Source: a virus. Taken from it: a DNA stretch of 60,737 bases. The translations under genes and the position numbers were made by a program. The DNA lies in IMG/VR virus record IMGVR_UViG_3300025699_000009, positions 1-60,737 of that record. One strand, given 5' to 3'. The notes under the pieces are model-generated. The model worked only from the letters and a program-made list of their open reading frames with translations. It made no database searches and was not told the DNA's origin. Below are positions 37,988 through 44,793 of the stretch, piece by piece. The stretch's first letter is position 1. Every line of letters starts with the position of its first letter.

Positions 37988-37995
37988 CAAATATA
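37988..37995 (-). promoter_or_regulatory. -7 element before basic gene at 37968
   Basis: The minus strand reads TATATTTG, consensus TAnnTTTG, 19 nt before the ATG at 37968, preceded by a run of T residues. Confidence 0.55.
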
Positions 37996-38003
37996 AAAAA
38001 AAA

Positions 38004-38240
38004 TTAACGGCGACGTTTGGGAGCAGTTCGCTTCATCGTGGTCTTAGTTTTCCTTCCTGCATCAGAAACTCTTTTGTTTCGGACAACTTTTAATCGACCA
38101 AGCTGCCGGGTAGTCTGAACGTACTTGGTGTCTCCTGTAGAGTTGGTCGCACGAGTTTTAGTTCCACCAACGACTTTTCGACTTTTGATGTTTCTTTGTC
38201 CGCTTTTACTTCCGACCGGGCCTTTTCCTTTTGTGGGCAT
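38004..38240 (-). CDS. Basic Lys/Arg-rich protein (78 aa)
   Basis: MPTKGKGPVGSKSGQRNIKS to the C-terminal TMKRTAPKRRR. Rich in Lys, Arg, Gly and Thr and probably disordered. Part of the run of packed basic genes; nucleic-acid binding is inferred from charge. Confidence 0.65.
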   Translation of the reverse strand: MPTKGKGPVGSKSGQRNIKSRKVVGGTKTRATNSTGDTKYVQTTRQLGRLKVVRNKRVSDAGRKTKTTMKRTAPKRRR

Positions 38241-38250
38241 AACTTTAGTT

Positions 38251-38616
38251 TTATGGGCGAGTACATGAAAACATTTGTACTATCTCCCACTTGCCAAAGA
38301 AGATATACTTGCGTTGAAATACGATGCTGTATCGTGCTTTAATGACGGTTCGTCCCGGAGGCAAAACCTTGAAGACCCAATCTCCGCATACCGACTTGGA
38401 ACCTATTCCAAGTCGCTTTATATGCGCTGTTTCCATCAAGCCTTTCGGTTGTTGAGGAAGAAACAGGTCGTCGAAATATTCAAAGATTTCCTTACGACCC
38501 TTACAGGTTTTAGGTGTAAGCGTAGGGAGGAGTACCGCGTTTTTAGAAAACAAAGCGACTACGACGTGAGCGTCGTTTGTTCGAAGGGCATCAAGAAATT
38601 TTTTAACTTGTTTCAT
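38251..38616 (-). CDS. NTF2/SnoaL-like protein (121 aa)
   Basis: I choose the start MKQVKKFLDALRTNDAHVVV at 38616 because the longer frame to 38709 overlaps the upstream gene. The helix is followed by ALFSKNAVLLPTLTPKTCKG, KEIFEYFDDLF, then strands VCGDWVFKVLPPGRTVIKAR and YSIVFQRKYIFFGKWEIVQM, the order of a SnoaL/DUF4440-like cone. It is the only non-basic, folded-looking member of the cluster. No catalytic role can be assigned. Confidence 0.6.
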   Translation of the reverse strand: MKQVKKFLDALRTNDAHVVVALFSKNAVLLPTLTPKTCKGRKEIFEYFDDLFLPQQPKGLMETAHIKRLGIGSKSVCGDWVFKVLPPGRTVIKARYSIVFQRKYIFFGKWEIVQMFSCTRP

Positions 38617-38620
38617 AACA

Positions 38621-38911
38621 TCAATATTTACCGCGCCGAGACTTAGGCGAAGAAGCTTTGGAACCTCCTTTTCCGGCCCATAGCTTTTTACACGCCCAAT
38701 ATCTAGCACTTAGTTTATCGTTAGCACTGTCACACTTGTGCCGAGCCTTAAAACTTTTACGTGCGGCTGCACTATAGTTATGACCATATCCCTTGGCTCC
38801 AAAATGAATGAGCTTCTCCTTGCCACTACTGCAAGCCTTAACCATCATCTTCTTTCCGGGACGGGAAGAAGATGTGGGTCGGTTGCATTTCATTTTAGAT
38901 TTGGTAGGCAT
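38621..38911 (-). CDS. Small Cys/Lys-rich phage protein (96 aa)
   Basis: Core motif KLIHFGAKGYGHNYSAAARK followed by SFKARHKC and a later SARYWACKKLW. This FG..-R(K)SFxARHxC-ARYWxCK pattern is widespread in small proteins of marine phages as I remember it. The Cys and His residues could bind zinc. Two bases separate it from the upstream stop. Confidence 0.65.
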   Translation of the reverse strand: MPTKSKMKCNRPTSSSRPGKKMMVKACSSGKEKLIHFGAKGYGHNYSAAARKSFKARHKCDSANDKLSARYWACKKLWAGKGGSKASSPKSRRGKY

Positions 38912-38912
38912 C

Positions 38913-39149
38913 TTATTGCTTCACCTTTCCGGCGGGTGTATTAGAAACGAACTGCTTAGTTCGTCCGTACTTCTTTTTTTTATTAGCAGTAGCAGCGCGT
39001 TCGCTCTTGCTCATGCTCTTTGCTTTTGCTAAAGGTAAACAACGGTCAGGGTTTTTCTTGTTCTTACTTGTACCGCACTCTCCCTTGATGGAACCGTCAG
39101 TACCAATACGAACCCACTTCTCGTCTCGCCATTTCTTTAGCTCGCCCAT
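38913..39149 (-). CDS. Small basic phage protein (78 aa)
   Basis: Begins MGELKKWRDEKWVRIGTDGS, followed by KGECGTSKNKKNPDRCLPLA and a Lys-rich tail. The pattern W(V)RIGTDGxIKGxCG...P.RC.PLAKAKSM is a familiar small-protein family in marine phages. Two conserved Cys are present. It overlaps the previous stop by one base (TAATG). Function unknown. Confidence 0.65.
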   Translation of the reverse strand: MGELKKWRDEKWVRIGTDGSIKGECGTSKNKKNPDRCLPLAKAKSMSKSERAATANKKKKYGRTKQFVSNTPAGKVKQ

Positions 39150-39604
39150 TACTTCCGACCAATTCGGTTCACCTTTCGAGCAGTGCGCTTGACAATCTTA
39201 CCTACTTTTTTAGCAACCCTCGCCTTTTTGTTAGCCGTTTTTGATGCTGTTTTTGCGGCCTTTTTAGTAGCACTATTCGCTTTGCGAGCGTATTTTTTTT
39301 CAGCCTTTGCTTTTTCCCTAGCAGCCTTTACGGTAGTTGCGACCTTACTAGCCTTTTTTGACACAGCCTTAGAAGGGGACTTAAGGTCTTTGCCACCACC
39401 AAACTCAGGTTTAAGCGCAAGAGGTTTATAAGGGTTTGATACCGACCTCACTATGCGTTTCCCAACTCGACCTGCTTTAGGAGACTCTGTAATATTACTC
39501 ATGCCGCTACGGTGACTGTAAGTTTTGCGTCTCTTTAACGCTTTTCCGTCTTCAGCTTGAGAACCAATCTTAGTTACTGTATGAAAATTTTTTTTCTTAG
39601 CCAT
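39149..39604 (-). CDS. Histone H1-like basic protein (151 aa)
   Basis: The N-terminal 70 residues are mixed; residues 78-151 are almost only Lys, Ala, Arg, Thr and Val (KASKVATTVKAAREKAKAEK), as in eukaryotic H1 and bacterial Hc1/AlgP-type tails. Such a protein would bind DNA without sequence preference. It is the largest of the basic cluster, so a role in condensing DNA or in the capsid interior is plausible. Confidence 0.65.
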   Translation of the reverse strand: MAKKKNFHTVTKIGSQAEDGKALKRRKTYSHRSGMSNITESPKAGRVGKRIVRSVSNPYKPLALKPEFGGGKDLKSPSKAVSKKASKVATTVKAAREKAKAEKKYARKANSATKKAAKTASKTANKKARVAKKVGKIVKRTARKVNRIGRK

Positions 39605-39615
39605 AGCTTTTTAAA

Positions 39616-39786
39616 TTAATAAGACGACTTCATCTTCTTCTCCATCCCGTATCCGGGATTGTTCTTCATCGAACCACCCATAGTGGCAGCGAATGTAGAA
39701 GCCTGAGCTTTACCGACTGCGTTATAAGGGAAGACCTTAGTCTTCATCTTTCCTGTCTCTCCACACTTGTACTTTACTGTAGGCAT
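39616..39786 (-). CDS. Small protein MPTVKYKCGETGKMKTKVFP (56 aa)
   Basis: After the quoted start comes YNAVGKAQASTFAATMGGSM and a Lys-rich end. The KYKCGETGKxKTKxFPYN.(V)GKAQA pattern is a conserved small family in Bacteroidota phages as I remember it. A TAATG junction links it with the upstream gene. Confidence 0.6.
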   Translation of the reverse strand: MPTVKYKCGETGKMKTKVFPYNAVGKAQASTFAATMGGSMKNNPGYGMEKKMKSSY

Positions 39787-39941
39787 TACTTCTTGGATTT
39801 TTTTGCGTAGTTAGGGTCCTTGCAATATTTACTCGCAGCCATATTCGCATAAGCCGAAGGGTATCGGTCAAACGTTCGCTTAGCCCAAGAAATACCTGCA
39901 GGGCATATCTTATTTTTTTTGGCACGTCCTTTAGTAGCCAT
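39786..39941 (-). CDS. Small conserved basic protein, CPAGISWAKRTFDRYPSAYA type (51 aa)
   Basis: A 51-aa protein with KKNKICPAGISWAKRTFDRY and ANMAASKYCKDPNYAKK. The two-Cys pattern ICPxGxxWAKRTFD.YPSAYANMAASKYCKDP is strongly conserved in small phage proteins as I recall. TAATG junctions on both sides support translation. Confidence 0.65.
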   Translation of the reverse strand: MATKGRAKKNKICPAGISWAKRTFDRYPSAYANMAASKYCKDPNYAKKSKK

Positions 39942-40210
39942 TATCGAGTTCTTGTTTTTCCGTTTCGAGTAGTCTGTGCAGCGGTCTTCTTACCCTTCGA
40001 ATCGCGGATTACCACGCGGCTAGAGGTATTAGTCTTGCCTCTTTTGTTGGTAGTCTGCGTAGTGCTTTGAGAGGTTGAGGAACCGTCGGCATATGTAGAG
40101 GAAGACCTTTCGGTAAACTTACTCTTAGTTTTACCCTTCTTGTTTTTCTTCGACTTCACACTAGAATCAACTAGAACGCGAACACTATATGGATGTCCTT
40201 TTCTATGCAT
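39941..40210 (-). CDS. Basic Ser/Thr/Lys-rich protein (89 aa)
   Basis: Begins MHRKGHPYSVRVLVDSSVKS; rich in Ser, Thr, Lys and Arg with low complexity from residue 18. One beta-like N-terminal segment, the rest likely disordered. Part of the continuous basic gene run. Confidence 0.6.
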   Translation of the reverse strand: MHRKGHPYSVRVLVDSSVKSKKNKKGKTKSKFTERSSSTYADGSSTSQSTTQTTNKRGKTNTSSRVVIRDSKGKKTAAQTTRNGKTRTR

Positions 40211-40498
40211 CTATCGTTGATTAAAAAGATATTTCTTAGCTGCTATACCTGCACCCGCTAGGGTTGCCAATCCTGAAGCAGTTTGACGAATTTCTTTACT
40301 AAGCCCCTGCTTCCCTGAAACACGACGCTTTGTGTTTCGGATATGCTTATTCCTAAACCGAGAACCGGGCATAGCATTACCAACTGCAGAAGCTCGTCTA
40401 CATTTTCCACTCTTTGCCATCTTGCGCGAACCGCAGCTACTCTGTCGAGCGCGTTTGCGATAAGCGCGATTGGCTTGTCTTGTTTTTTTATCCGGCAT
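40211..40498 (-). CDS. Basic Arg-rich protein (95 aa)
   Basis: I choose the start MPDKKTRQANRAYRKRARQS at 40498, 2 nt after the upstream stop; the longer frame from 40573 would run antiparallel in frame over the upstream gene. It contains SSCGSRKMAKSGKCRRA with two Cys and ends in a Gly/Ala helix (SGLATLAGAGIAAKKYLFNQ). Possibly a DNA-binding head protein. Confidence 0.6.
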   Translation of the reverse strand: MPDKKTRQANRAYRKRARQSSCGSRKMAKSGKCRRASAVGNAMPGSRFRNKHIRNTKRRVSGKQGLSKEIRQTASGLATLAGAGIAAKKYLFNQR

Positions 40499-40499
40499 C

Positions 40500-40634
40500 T
40501 TATCGTCCTTGTCCCCGGTAGGGTTTGTGATAATTCTTACTTTTCTTGCTCGCAGACATCTTGGTCTTAGCATGAATGCCGGGGCGTTTCACGCTACTTT
40601 TTTCGCGATGAATAAAAGATATTCCTTTAGCCAT
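40500..40634 (-). CDS. Small basic protein, KRPGIHAKTKMSASKKSKNY type (44 aa)
   Basis: MAKGISFIHREKSSV precedes the quoted motif, and HKPYRGQGR ends it. The RPGxHAKTKxSxxKxSKNYxKxYRGQG pattern is one of the commonest small-protein motifs in marine phage genomes as I recall. TAATG junction with the upstream gene. Function unknown. Confidence 0.7.
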   Translation of the reverse strand: MAKGISFIHREKSSVKRPGIHAKTKMSASKKSKNYHKPYRGQGR

Positions 40635-40861
40635 TATAAAGATTTTAAACCTTTGAGTCCACGTATCCCTCCTGAAGCCCCTTTTGCTTTTCGCTCGGCG
40701 GCCTTTTTCTTCCGAGCTTCGGTTGAAGCTTGACGTTTAGCAGCCACCGTGTCCTTGACATTCTTCCTGCGCTCAGCAGCCTTGTTGTCAATTTCCTTTA
40801 GCTTTGTAGCTAACGTGTCTTTAAATGTAGTGGTAGAGTCTACCTTTTTTTCTTCAGCCAT
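40634..40861 (-). CDS. Basic helical protein, first gene of basic cluster (75 aa)
   Basis: Starts MAEEKKVDSTTTFKDTLATK; residues 20-60 are a charged Lys/Ala/Arg helix, ending GGIRGLKGLKSL. It begins 4 nt after a TATATTTG element, so translation may be leaderless. It is divergent from the plus-strand winged-helix gene at 40873. Confidence 0.65.
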   Translation of the reverse strand: MAEEKKVDSTTTFKDTLATKLKEIDNKAAERRKNVKDTVAAKRQASTEARKKKAAERKAKGASGGIRGLKGLKSL

Positions 40862-40865
40862 GTTT

Positions 40866-40873
40866 CAAATATA
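40866..40873 (-). promoter_or_regulatory. -7 element of basic cluster, 4 nt before ATG
   Basis: The minus strand reads TATATTTG-AAAC-ATG. It overlaps the start codon of the divergent plus-strand gene at 40873, so the two genes share a very compact control region. Confidence 0.55.
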
Positions 40874-41304
40874 TGAATGACTATTTAAAATATTGGAGAG
40901 TAATTAGATACTTCGTTAAAGCAAAGTATAAACTCAACACCGCTGACCTAGAGATGCTACTTTTTTTACACTCCGAAGGTTACTTCAGTAAAGACAAGTT
41001 TAAGGAGTTCGACCGTCTGCTCAGTTGGGACGTAAATAGGTTCGACCGACTCAAGCGCGACGATTGGGTTGTGGTGTTCCGCAAACATTCCGGAAAACGA
41101 AAAGCCCTGTACGGGTTATCGTACAAGGCTAAACGTATGATAGATTCTGTTTACAAGAAGCTCAGCGGAGAGGAGATACCCGTAGGGGCAGAGACCAATC
41201 CCTTGTTCGCTCGTAATGTCTCCTACTCCGACAAGCGGTACAAGGAGATGATTGAGAACATGAACAAGGCTACTCGACAATTACAACATCGCTCTCACGA
41301 ATGA
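40873..41304 (+). CDS. Winged-helix (MarR-like) protein, candidate regulator (143 aa)
   Basis: Residues 20-100 fit a winged helix: YKLNTADLEMLLFLHSEGYF (helix 1-2), KDKFKEFDRLLSWDVNRFDR (recognition region), then a wing (WVVVFRKHSGKRKALYGLSY) and a C-terminal helix. The wing with a KRK loop is typical of MarR-like DNA-binding proteins. It is the only plus-strand gene in the late arm. Its 3' end overlaps groES tail-to-tail by 35 bp. A role in switching late transcription is inferred. Confidence 0.65.
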   Translation: MNDYLKYWRVIRYFVKAKYKLNTADLEMLLFLHSEGYFSKDKFKEFDRLLSWDVNRFDRLKRDDWVVVFRKHSGKRKALYGLSYKAKRMIDSVYKKLSGEEIPVGAETNPLFARNVSYSDKRYKEMIENMNKATRQLQHRSHE

Positions 41305-41527
41305 TGGTGTAGGGGATGTCTCCTACCATCAGGCTGTGGCCTGCGTGTTTGTCGAAGTAGATGGTGTCTGCTTCCTTGATTCCCTTTACCTCCGTACCTA
41401 CAGCATTGACCGTAGCCTTTTTGTAGCGGAAGTCTTTGGTGTCCTGAACAGATAGGATAAGCCCTGACTTGCTCTTCATCTCTTCATCGATAGGAGAGAT
41501 GGCGATGTATTTGCCTATTGGTTTCAT
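41270..41527 (-). CDS. groES: Phage co-chaperonin GroES (85 aa)
   Basis: Matches GroES layout: N-terminal KPIGKYIAISPIDEEMKSKS and GLILSVQD, a mobile-loop region, VNAVGTEVKGIKEADTIYFD, and the C-terminal strand YTIIRESDVVIVE equivalent to the bacterial DILAIVE end. It is slightly shorter than the usual 95-97 aa, with a short mobile loop (TKDFRYKKA). It overlaps groEL by 4 nt (ATGA), so both are co-translated. Presumably caps the phage or host GroEL for folding of virion proteins. Confidence 0.85.
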   Translation of the reverse strand: MKPIGKYIAISPIDEEMKSKSGLILSVQDTKDFRYKKATVNAVGTEVKGIKEADTIYFDKHAGHSLMVGDIPYTIIRESDVVIVE

Positions 41528-43164
41528 TGTGCCTCATATGTTCGTGCCATAGTAATAATAGCGTTGGTACTTAAGATGCTCACTGCTACGGACACTGCGT
41601 TCTGCAGGGCTACCCGCGTAACCTTGCACGGGTCGATGACTCCCATCTCGATGAGGTCTCCATACCTCGCGTTCTTCACGTCGAAGCCATGCCCCTCTTT
41701 AGTTACTAAGTTCTTCATAGCCGTCTCGTATACATCAGCAAATGAACTACCCGCATTAATAATTATCTGACACACAGGAGAACACAACGCTTCAGATAGA
41801 ATAGCTGCAGCTACAAGGTCTTCAGATTTTTTATACTCCTCGTTCAAAAGCTTCATCTCAATTTTTTGATGCTCGTTATAAAGAGCGACACCTCCGCCGG
41901 GAAGAACGCCCTCCTCAAGAGCGGAGCGCACGGCGCATACAGCATCATCAACCCTATCGTATAGCTCCTTCTGCTCAAGGTCAGTGTTCCCACCTACGCG
42001 GATAACTCCTATGCCACCCGTCAAGGAAGCAATACGAGAAAGGATAAAGTCTTTGTCCGCCTTCTTCGTTGCCAACTTCGCCGCATCCTTCAGCTCGCTT
42101 ACGCGCTTCTTCACAGCATCGGCAGCTTTAAGGTTGTCCTTGATGATGATGGTTTGGTCTTTACCCACGATAACCTTCTTGGCTGAACCGAGGTCAGAAG
42201 GTTGGATAAGGCTGAGGTCGTCGCCCGTAGCTTCAGAGAAGTAAGTAGCTCCCAAACTCAAAGCAATGTCTTGCATAAGCTCGTGCTGCTTATAGCCAAA
42301 GCTCGGAGGAGGAATAGTGCAAATCTTTACCTTCTGCTTCATCACGTTTGCAGCCAACGTGTTGGTAAGCTGCTGAGAGGTAGGCGCAATGATTAAAAGC
42401 TTGCGGTTCTTAGTAGGGTCAACTACATACGTCAGTACCTTCTCGATAGCATGGATGTTATCCATCTCAGCATCCGAAACCAAAACAAGGCAGTCCTCAT
42501 ATACGCACTCGTCCTTCTTGTGGTTGTTGATGAACAACGGAGTAGCATAACCACGCTCTACCTTGATGCCCGTAGTAGTCTCAAATGTAGTGTCGCTCGT
42601 CTGACTCTTCTCCACAGTAACCATCCCCGTCTTGCCAACCTTGTTGTAAACGTCAGCGATAATCTTTCCAACCGTATCGTCATTGTTCGCAGAGATAGTC
42701 GCTACGTCAAGAAGCATCTTCTTGGTTACAGGACGAGAACGATTCTTCAAAGAATCAACCACCTCGTTGGTAAGGCTCACAAGCGAACGCAGAACCTTCG
42801 TCTTGTTGGCATACTTGTTCTCCTCAAACATCTCGACAGCAGCCTTTACCAAACCCTCAGTCAAAACAATAGCAGTCGTCGTGCCATCGCCCGCAGAGGT
42901 AGCAGTACGCTCAGCAGCTTCCTTCATCATGCGAACCGCTAAGTTCTCCGTAGGGTCAACTAGGTCAACCGACTTCGCTACAGTAACACCGTCCTTCGTC
43001 ACAGTAATGCCGTGAGTGTGATGAGGTGATTCGATAAGTACAGTATTGCCGCTAGGCCCAAGCGTACTCTTTACAGCATTGGACAACTTTGTGATTCCAC
43101 TAATGAGGAGGGTGCGACCATCCTCGCCAAATTTTAAGTCCTTGGGACTGTAGCCTTCGTTCAT
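41524..43164 (-). CDS. groEL: Phage chaperonin GroEL (546 aa)
   Basis: Full-length Hsp60, 546 aa compared with 548 in E. coli. TLGP lies at 34-37, the ATP-site Asp in TKDG at 58, GDGTTT at 92-97, a complete apical domain, and RVDDAV (catalytic Asp equivalent) followed by VLPGGG near the C-terminal equatorial part. The usual Gly-Met tail is missing; it ends ITMARTYEAQ. The sequence is clearly divergent from host-type GroEL (for example the YSPKDLKFGEDGRTLLI start). It heads the late arm after a TATATTTG element, with an AATTCAATTCA leader. Confidence 0.95.
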   Translation of the reverse strand: MNEGYSPKDLKFGEDGRTLLISGITKLSNAVKSTLGPSGNTVLIESPHHTHGITVTKDGVTVAKSVDLVDPTENLAVRMMKEAAERTATSAGDGTTTAIVLTEGLVKAAVEMFEENKYANKTKVLRSLVSLTNEVVDSLKNRSRPVTKKMLLDVATISANNDDTVGKIIADVYNKVGKTGMVTVEKSQTSDTTFETTTGIKVERGYATPLFINNHKKDECVYEDCLVLVSDAEMDNIHAIEKVLTYVVDPTKNRKLLIIAPTSQQLTNTLAANVMKQKVKICTIPPPSFGYKQHELMQDIALSLGATYFSEATGDDLSLIQPSDLGSAKKVIVGKDQTIIIKDNLKAADAVKKRVSELKDAAKLATKKADKDFILSRIASLTGGIGVIRVGGNTDLEQKELYDRVDDAVCAVRSALEEGVLPGGGVALYNEHQKIEMKLLNEEYKKSEDLVAAAILSEALCSPVCQIIINAGSSFADVYETAMKNLVTKEGHGFDVKNARYGDLIEMGVIDPCKVTRVALQNAVSVAVSILSTNAIITMARTYEAQ

Positions 43165-43187
43165 TGAATTGAATTTAATTGATGTGT

Positions 43188-43195
43188 CAAATATA
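43188..43195 (-). promoter_or_regulatory. -7 element of groEL-groES
   Basis: The minus strand reads TATATTTG, the consensus, 23 nt before the groEL ATG at 43164. The leader between them is ACACATCAATTAAATTCAAT. The stretch 43200-43350 upstream shows nothing else recognisable besides a GA-repeat (43207-43218). Confidence 0.6.
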
Positions 43196-43352
43196 AGGCT
43201 CCCTATAGAGAGAGAGAGAAAAACTATTTTTTCGTTTTTACTTCCCTATGTACGGAGTTAAGTTAACATTATCGACACTTTAGCTGAGTATCAATAAGTT
43301 AGCTTACACTTCACCAACACAAGCAATGTTGAAAAACGACACTAAATGAAAA

Positions 43353-43374
43353 GAGAGAGGCATCACCCTCTCTC
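43353..43374 (-). terminator. Terminator after small gene at 43401
   Basis: An 8-bp stem GAGAGAGG / CCTCTCTC with loop GTGATG on the minus strand, followed by TTTTC. It lies 27 nt after the stop codon at 43401. Confidence 0.6.
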
Positions 43375-43400
43375 CAATCATCAATCACATTTAATGTCTC

Positions 43401-43592
43401 TCAAATTAAACGCAATCCTTTCCGCATCTCCTTCCGCATCTCAGCACGTTCGATGCCGTCGGCTATGCAATCTATTTTATACTGCTTCTTCATTTGCTGA
43501 CGATACATGGCAGCCTCCTGTATGCCCGTCATATGATTCGGTCGATTGTTAATCAGCCGACCATTTTTGATAGTGAGTCCTTCTGCTTTCAT
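43401..43592 (-). CDS. Small hypothetical protein (63 aa)
   Basis: MKAEGLTIKNGRLINNRPNH begins a basic, helical protein (EAAMYRQQMKKQYKIDCIAD, then Arg/Met-rich). It is separated from groEL by its own terminator, which supports a real short transcript. No family recognised; the promoter is not clear. Confidence 0.5.
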   Translation of the reverse strand: MKAEGLTIKNGRLINNRPNHMTGIQEAAMYRQQMKKQYKIDCIADGIERAEMRKEMRKGLRLI

Positions 43593-43758
43593 ACCGCTAA
43601 CATACGAAAAGTTTTTAGATGTCTGTACTGTTTAGGCTCCCTGCCGTCTGACGCGCGCACCACCTCATCTCGAACCCAAAGTTTCGGTTCGGGGGGGGTG
43701 ATGTTTTCAGCACCTTCCTCCGGAATTTTTGACCTTTTTCTAAATCGGTAAGCCCCGT

Positions 43759-43826
43759 CCGGAAACCCGCGCCCACAGCGGGCTACAGCGCGGCCGCTGT
43801 ATCCGGTGGGGGTTCGAACCCCCACC
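43759..43826. ncRNA. Predicted three-way-junction RNA plus hairpin (unassigned)
   Basis: Stem P1 pairs CCGGA (43759-43763) with TCCGG (43802-43806). Inside are CCCGC/GCGGG (43766-43770 with 43778-43782) and a 7-bp TACAGCG/CGCTGTA stem with CGGC loop (43784-43801). The next hairpin is directly adjacent. It fits no ribozyme or riboswitch I know; the strand is undetermined. Confidence 0.4.
43805..43826. repeat. Dispersed hairpin, copy 4
   Basis: A palindrome with arms GGTGGGGG / CCCCCACC around TTCGAA. This is the only copy not directly following a gene stop codon. Its T-arm-like look (GGTTCGAACC) is not part of a tRNA. Confidence 0.8.
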
Positions 43827-44016
43827 GAAGAAGAGCACCTACCTGCCCTGCTCCCCCTATCCCACAAGGAGAGAGAGGAGTTCAGAGGAACTCCCTAGCC
43901 CCACGACCAAAGAAAATGCATCTTACAAAACATCGGGAAAGCCTTGCTACCATTGGGCTGTAGAGCGAGAGAGAAAAGAAAGCGAACTACCCGAAGTGAA
44001 TTCGTGGCCGGATAGC

Positions 44017-44048
44017 TTGTGTAATAGACATTAATTACACTATATTTG
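44017..44048 (+). promoter_or_regulatory. First early promoter
   Basis: TTG at 44017-44019, a 21-nt spacer containing AATAGACATTAATTACAC, then TATATTTG at 44041-44048. It matches the Bacteroidota consensus and resembles the promoters at 46137 and 48081. It drives the gene at 44102. Confidence 0.8.
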
Positions 44049-44101
44049 TGTCAGCAATGCACGAACAAATGACTGCTTGCAAATCTTAAATCTCTCACAT
44101 C

Positions 44102-44770
44102 ATGTTTAACAACTTAAACGAACTCGAAGTAGCATACTTCACAGCCTTCAACGCAAACGGCACTACGCTTGCAAAGTTCTACACTGCTCAGAAGAGCATC
44201 AAGAAATCAGGAGACGCAGTCTTCGAGAAGCGCATCAAGCTATGGCATCAGGTTGACTCGCTGTGGACAGCATTCAACTCCGACGAGGAGAAAGCACGAC
44301 GAGCGGAAGCAGGCATCACGATGACATCAACTGACTTCTCAAAGAAAGTGCTTGGATATAAAGACAGAAGCATGAAAAACTCCATCCTTCGTGCTGTGAA
44401 TAGCATCAATGACAACAGCGATTTGATGACAGCCTACAAGCGTGAGATGACTCGTCTCGGCAAGGGACGTTCGCTCAAGGGATTCAATGCCTTTGCGAAG
44501 CAGGTTGAAGCGCAGGTCTCCAAGGGAGCTACCACAGATGAAGCGGCAGAAGCTACTGCTGATGCAATTGCTACTGCTGATGCTGTTTCCTGCATCGCTC
44601 AACTGCAGTTCTTCGGTCTGCAGAGCGGACGTGTCGCACTCAAGGAGGACGGCACATTCGATTTCACTTCGGTGAACCTACAGCAGGCTGTTGAAGGTGC
44701 GAAGAGTTTTTACGAGCTACTTGCGGCAGAAGCAGTGCGACAGCTCAACGAGCAAGCTCCTGCAATCTAA
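44102..44770 (+). CDS. Unknown early protein (222 aa)
   Basis: A mostly helical protein (MFNNLNELEVAYFTAFNANG), with a polar middle (DLMTAYKREMTRLGKGRSLK) and an Ala/Thr-rich helix (residues 140-165). No signal peptide, membrane segment or known motif. It is first behind the strongest early promoter with an ATCTCTCACATC leader, and ends at the hairpin and hammerhead 1. Early position suggests host takeover or anti-defence, but that is only a guess. Confidence 0.75.
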   Translation: MFNNLNELEVAYFTAFNANGTTLAKFYTAQKSIKKSGDAVFEKRIKLWHQVDSLWTAFNSDEEKARRAEAGITMTSTDFSKKVLGYKDRSMKNSILRAVNSINDNSDLMTAYKREMTRLGKGRSLKGFNAFAKQVEAQVSKGATTDEAAEATADAIATADAVSCIAQLQFFGLQSGRVALKEDGTFDFTSVNLQQAVEGAKSFYELLAAEAVRQLNEQAPAI

Positions 44771-44790
44771 GTGGGGGTTCAAACCCCCAC
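44771..44790 (+). repeat. Dispersed hairpin, copy 5
   Basis: GTGGGGGTTCAAACCCCCAC begins immediately after the TAA at 44768-44770 and ends 3 nt before hammerhead 1. No T-tract follows, so it is more likely an mRNA 3'-end protector than a classical terminator. Confidence 0.85.
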
Positions 44791-44793
44791 TCA

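Larger units (their letters stand above)
43593..44101. other. Switch region between late and early arms (509 bp)
   Basis: No convincing gene. The left 280 bp are GC-rich with many inverted repeats: CGAACC/GGTTCG at 43664-43690, the three-way junction at 43759-43806 and the dispersed hairpin at 43805-43826. A further GGAGTTC/GAACTCC hairpin occurs near 43875-43895. The right 100 bp carry the first early promoter. This is a plausible site for regulatory RNA or the replication origin; neither is shown by the sequence. Confidence 0.5.

Noticed and set aside
43805-43826. tRNA T-arm-like GGTTCGAACC sequence
   Set aside because: No matching acceptor, anticodon or D arm on either strand at proper distance, and the stem register is off by one from a T arm; it is a member of the dispersed hairpin family.
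43589-43867. 92-aa minus-strand reading frame
   Set aside because: It runs through the structured GC-rich hairpins, has a skewed Arg/Gly/Ser composition and no leader or partner; better explained as non-coding.
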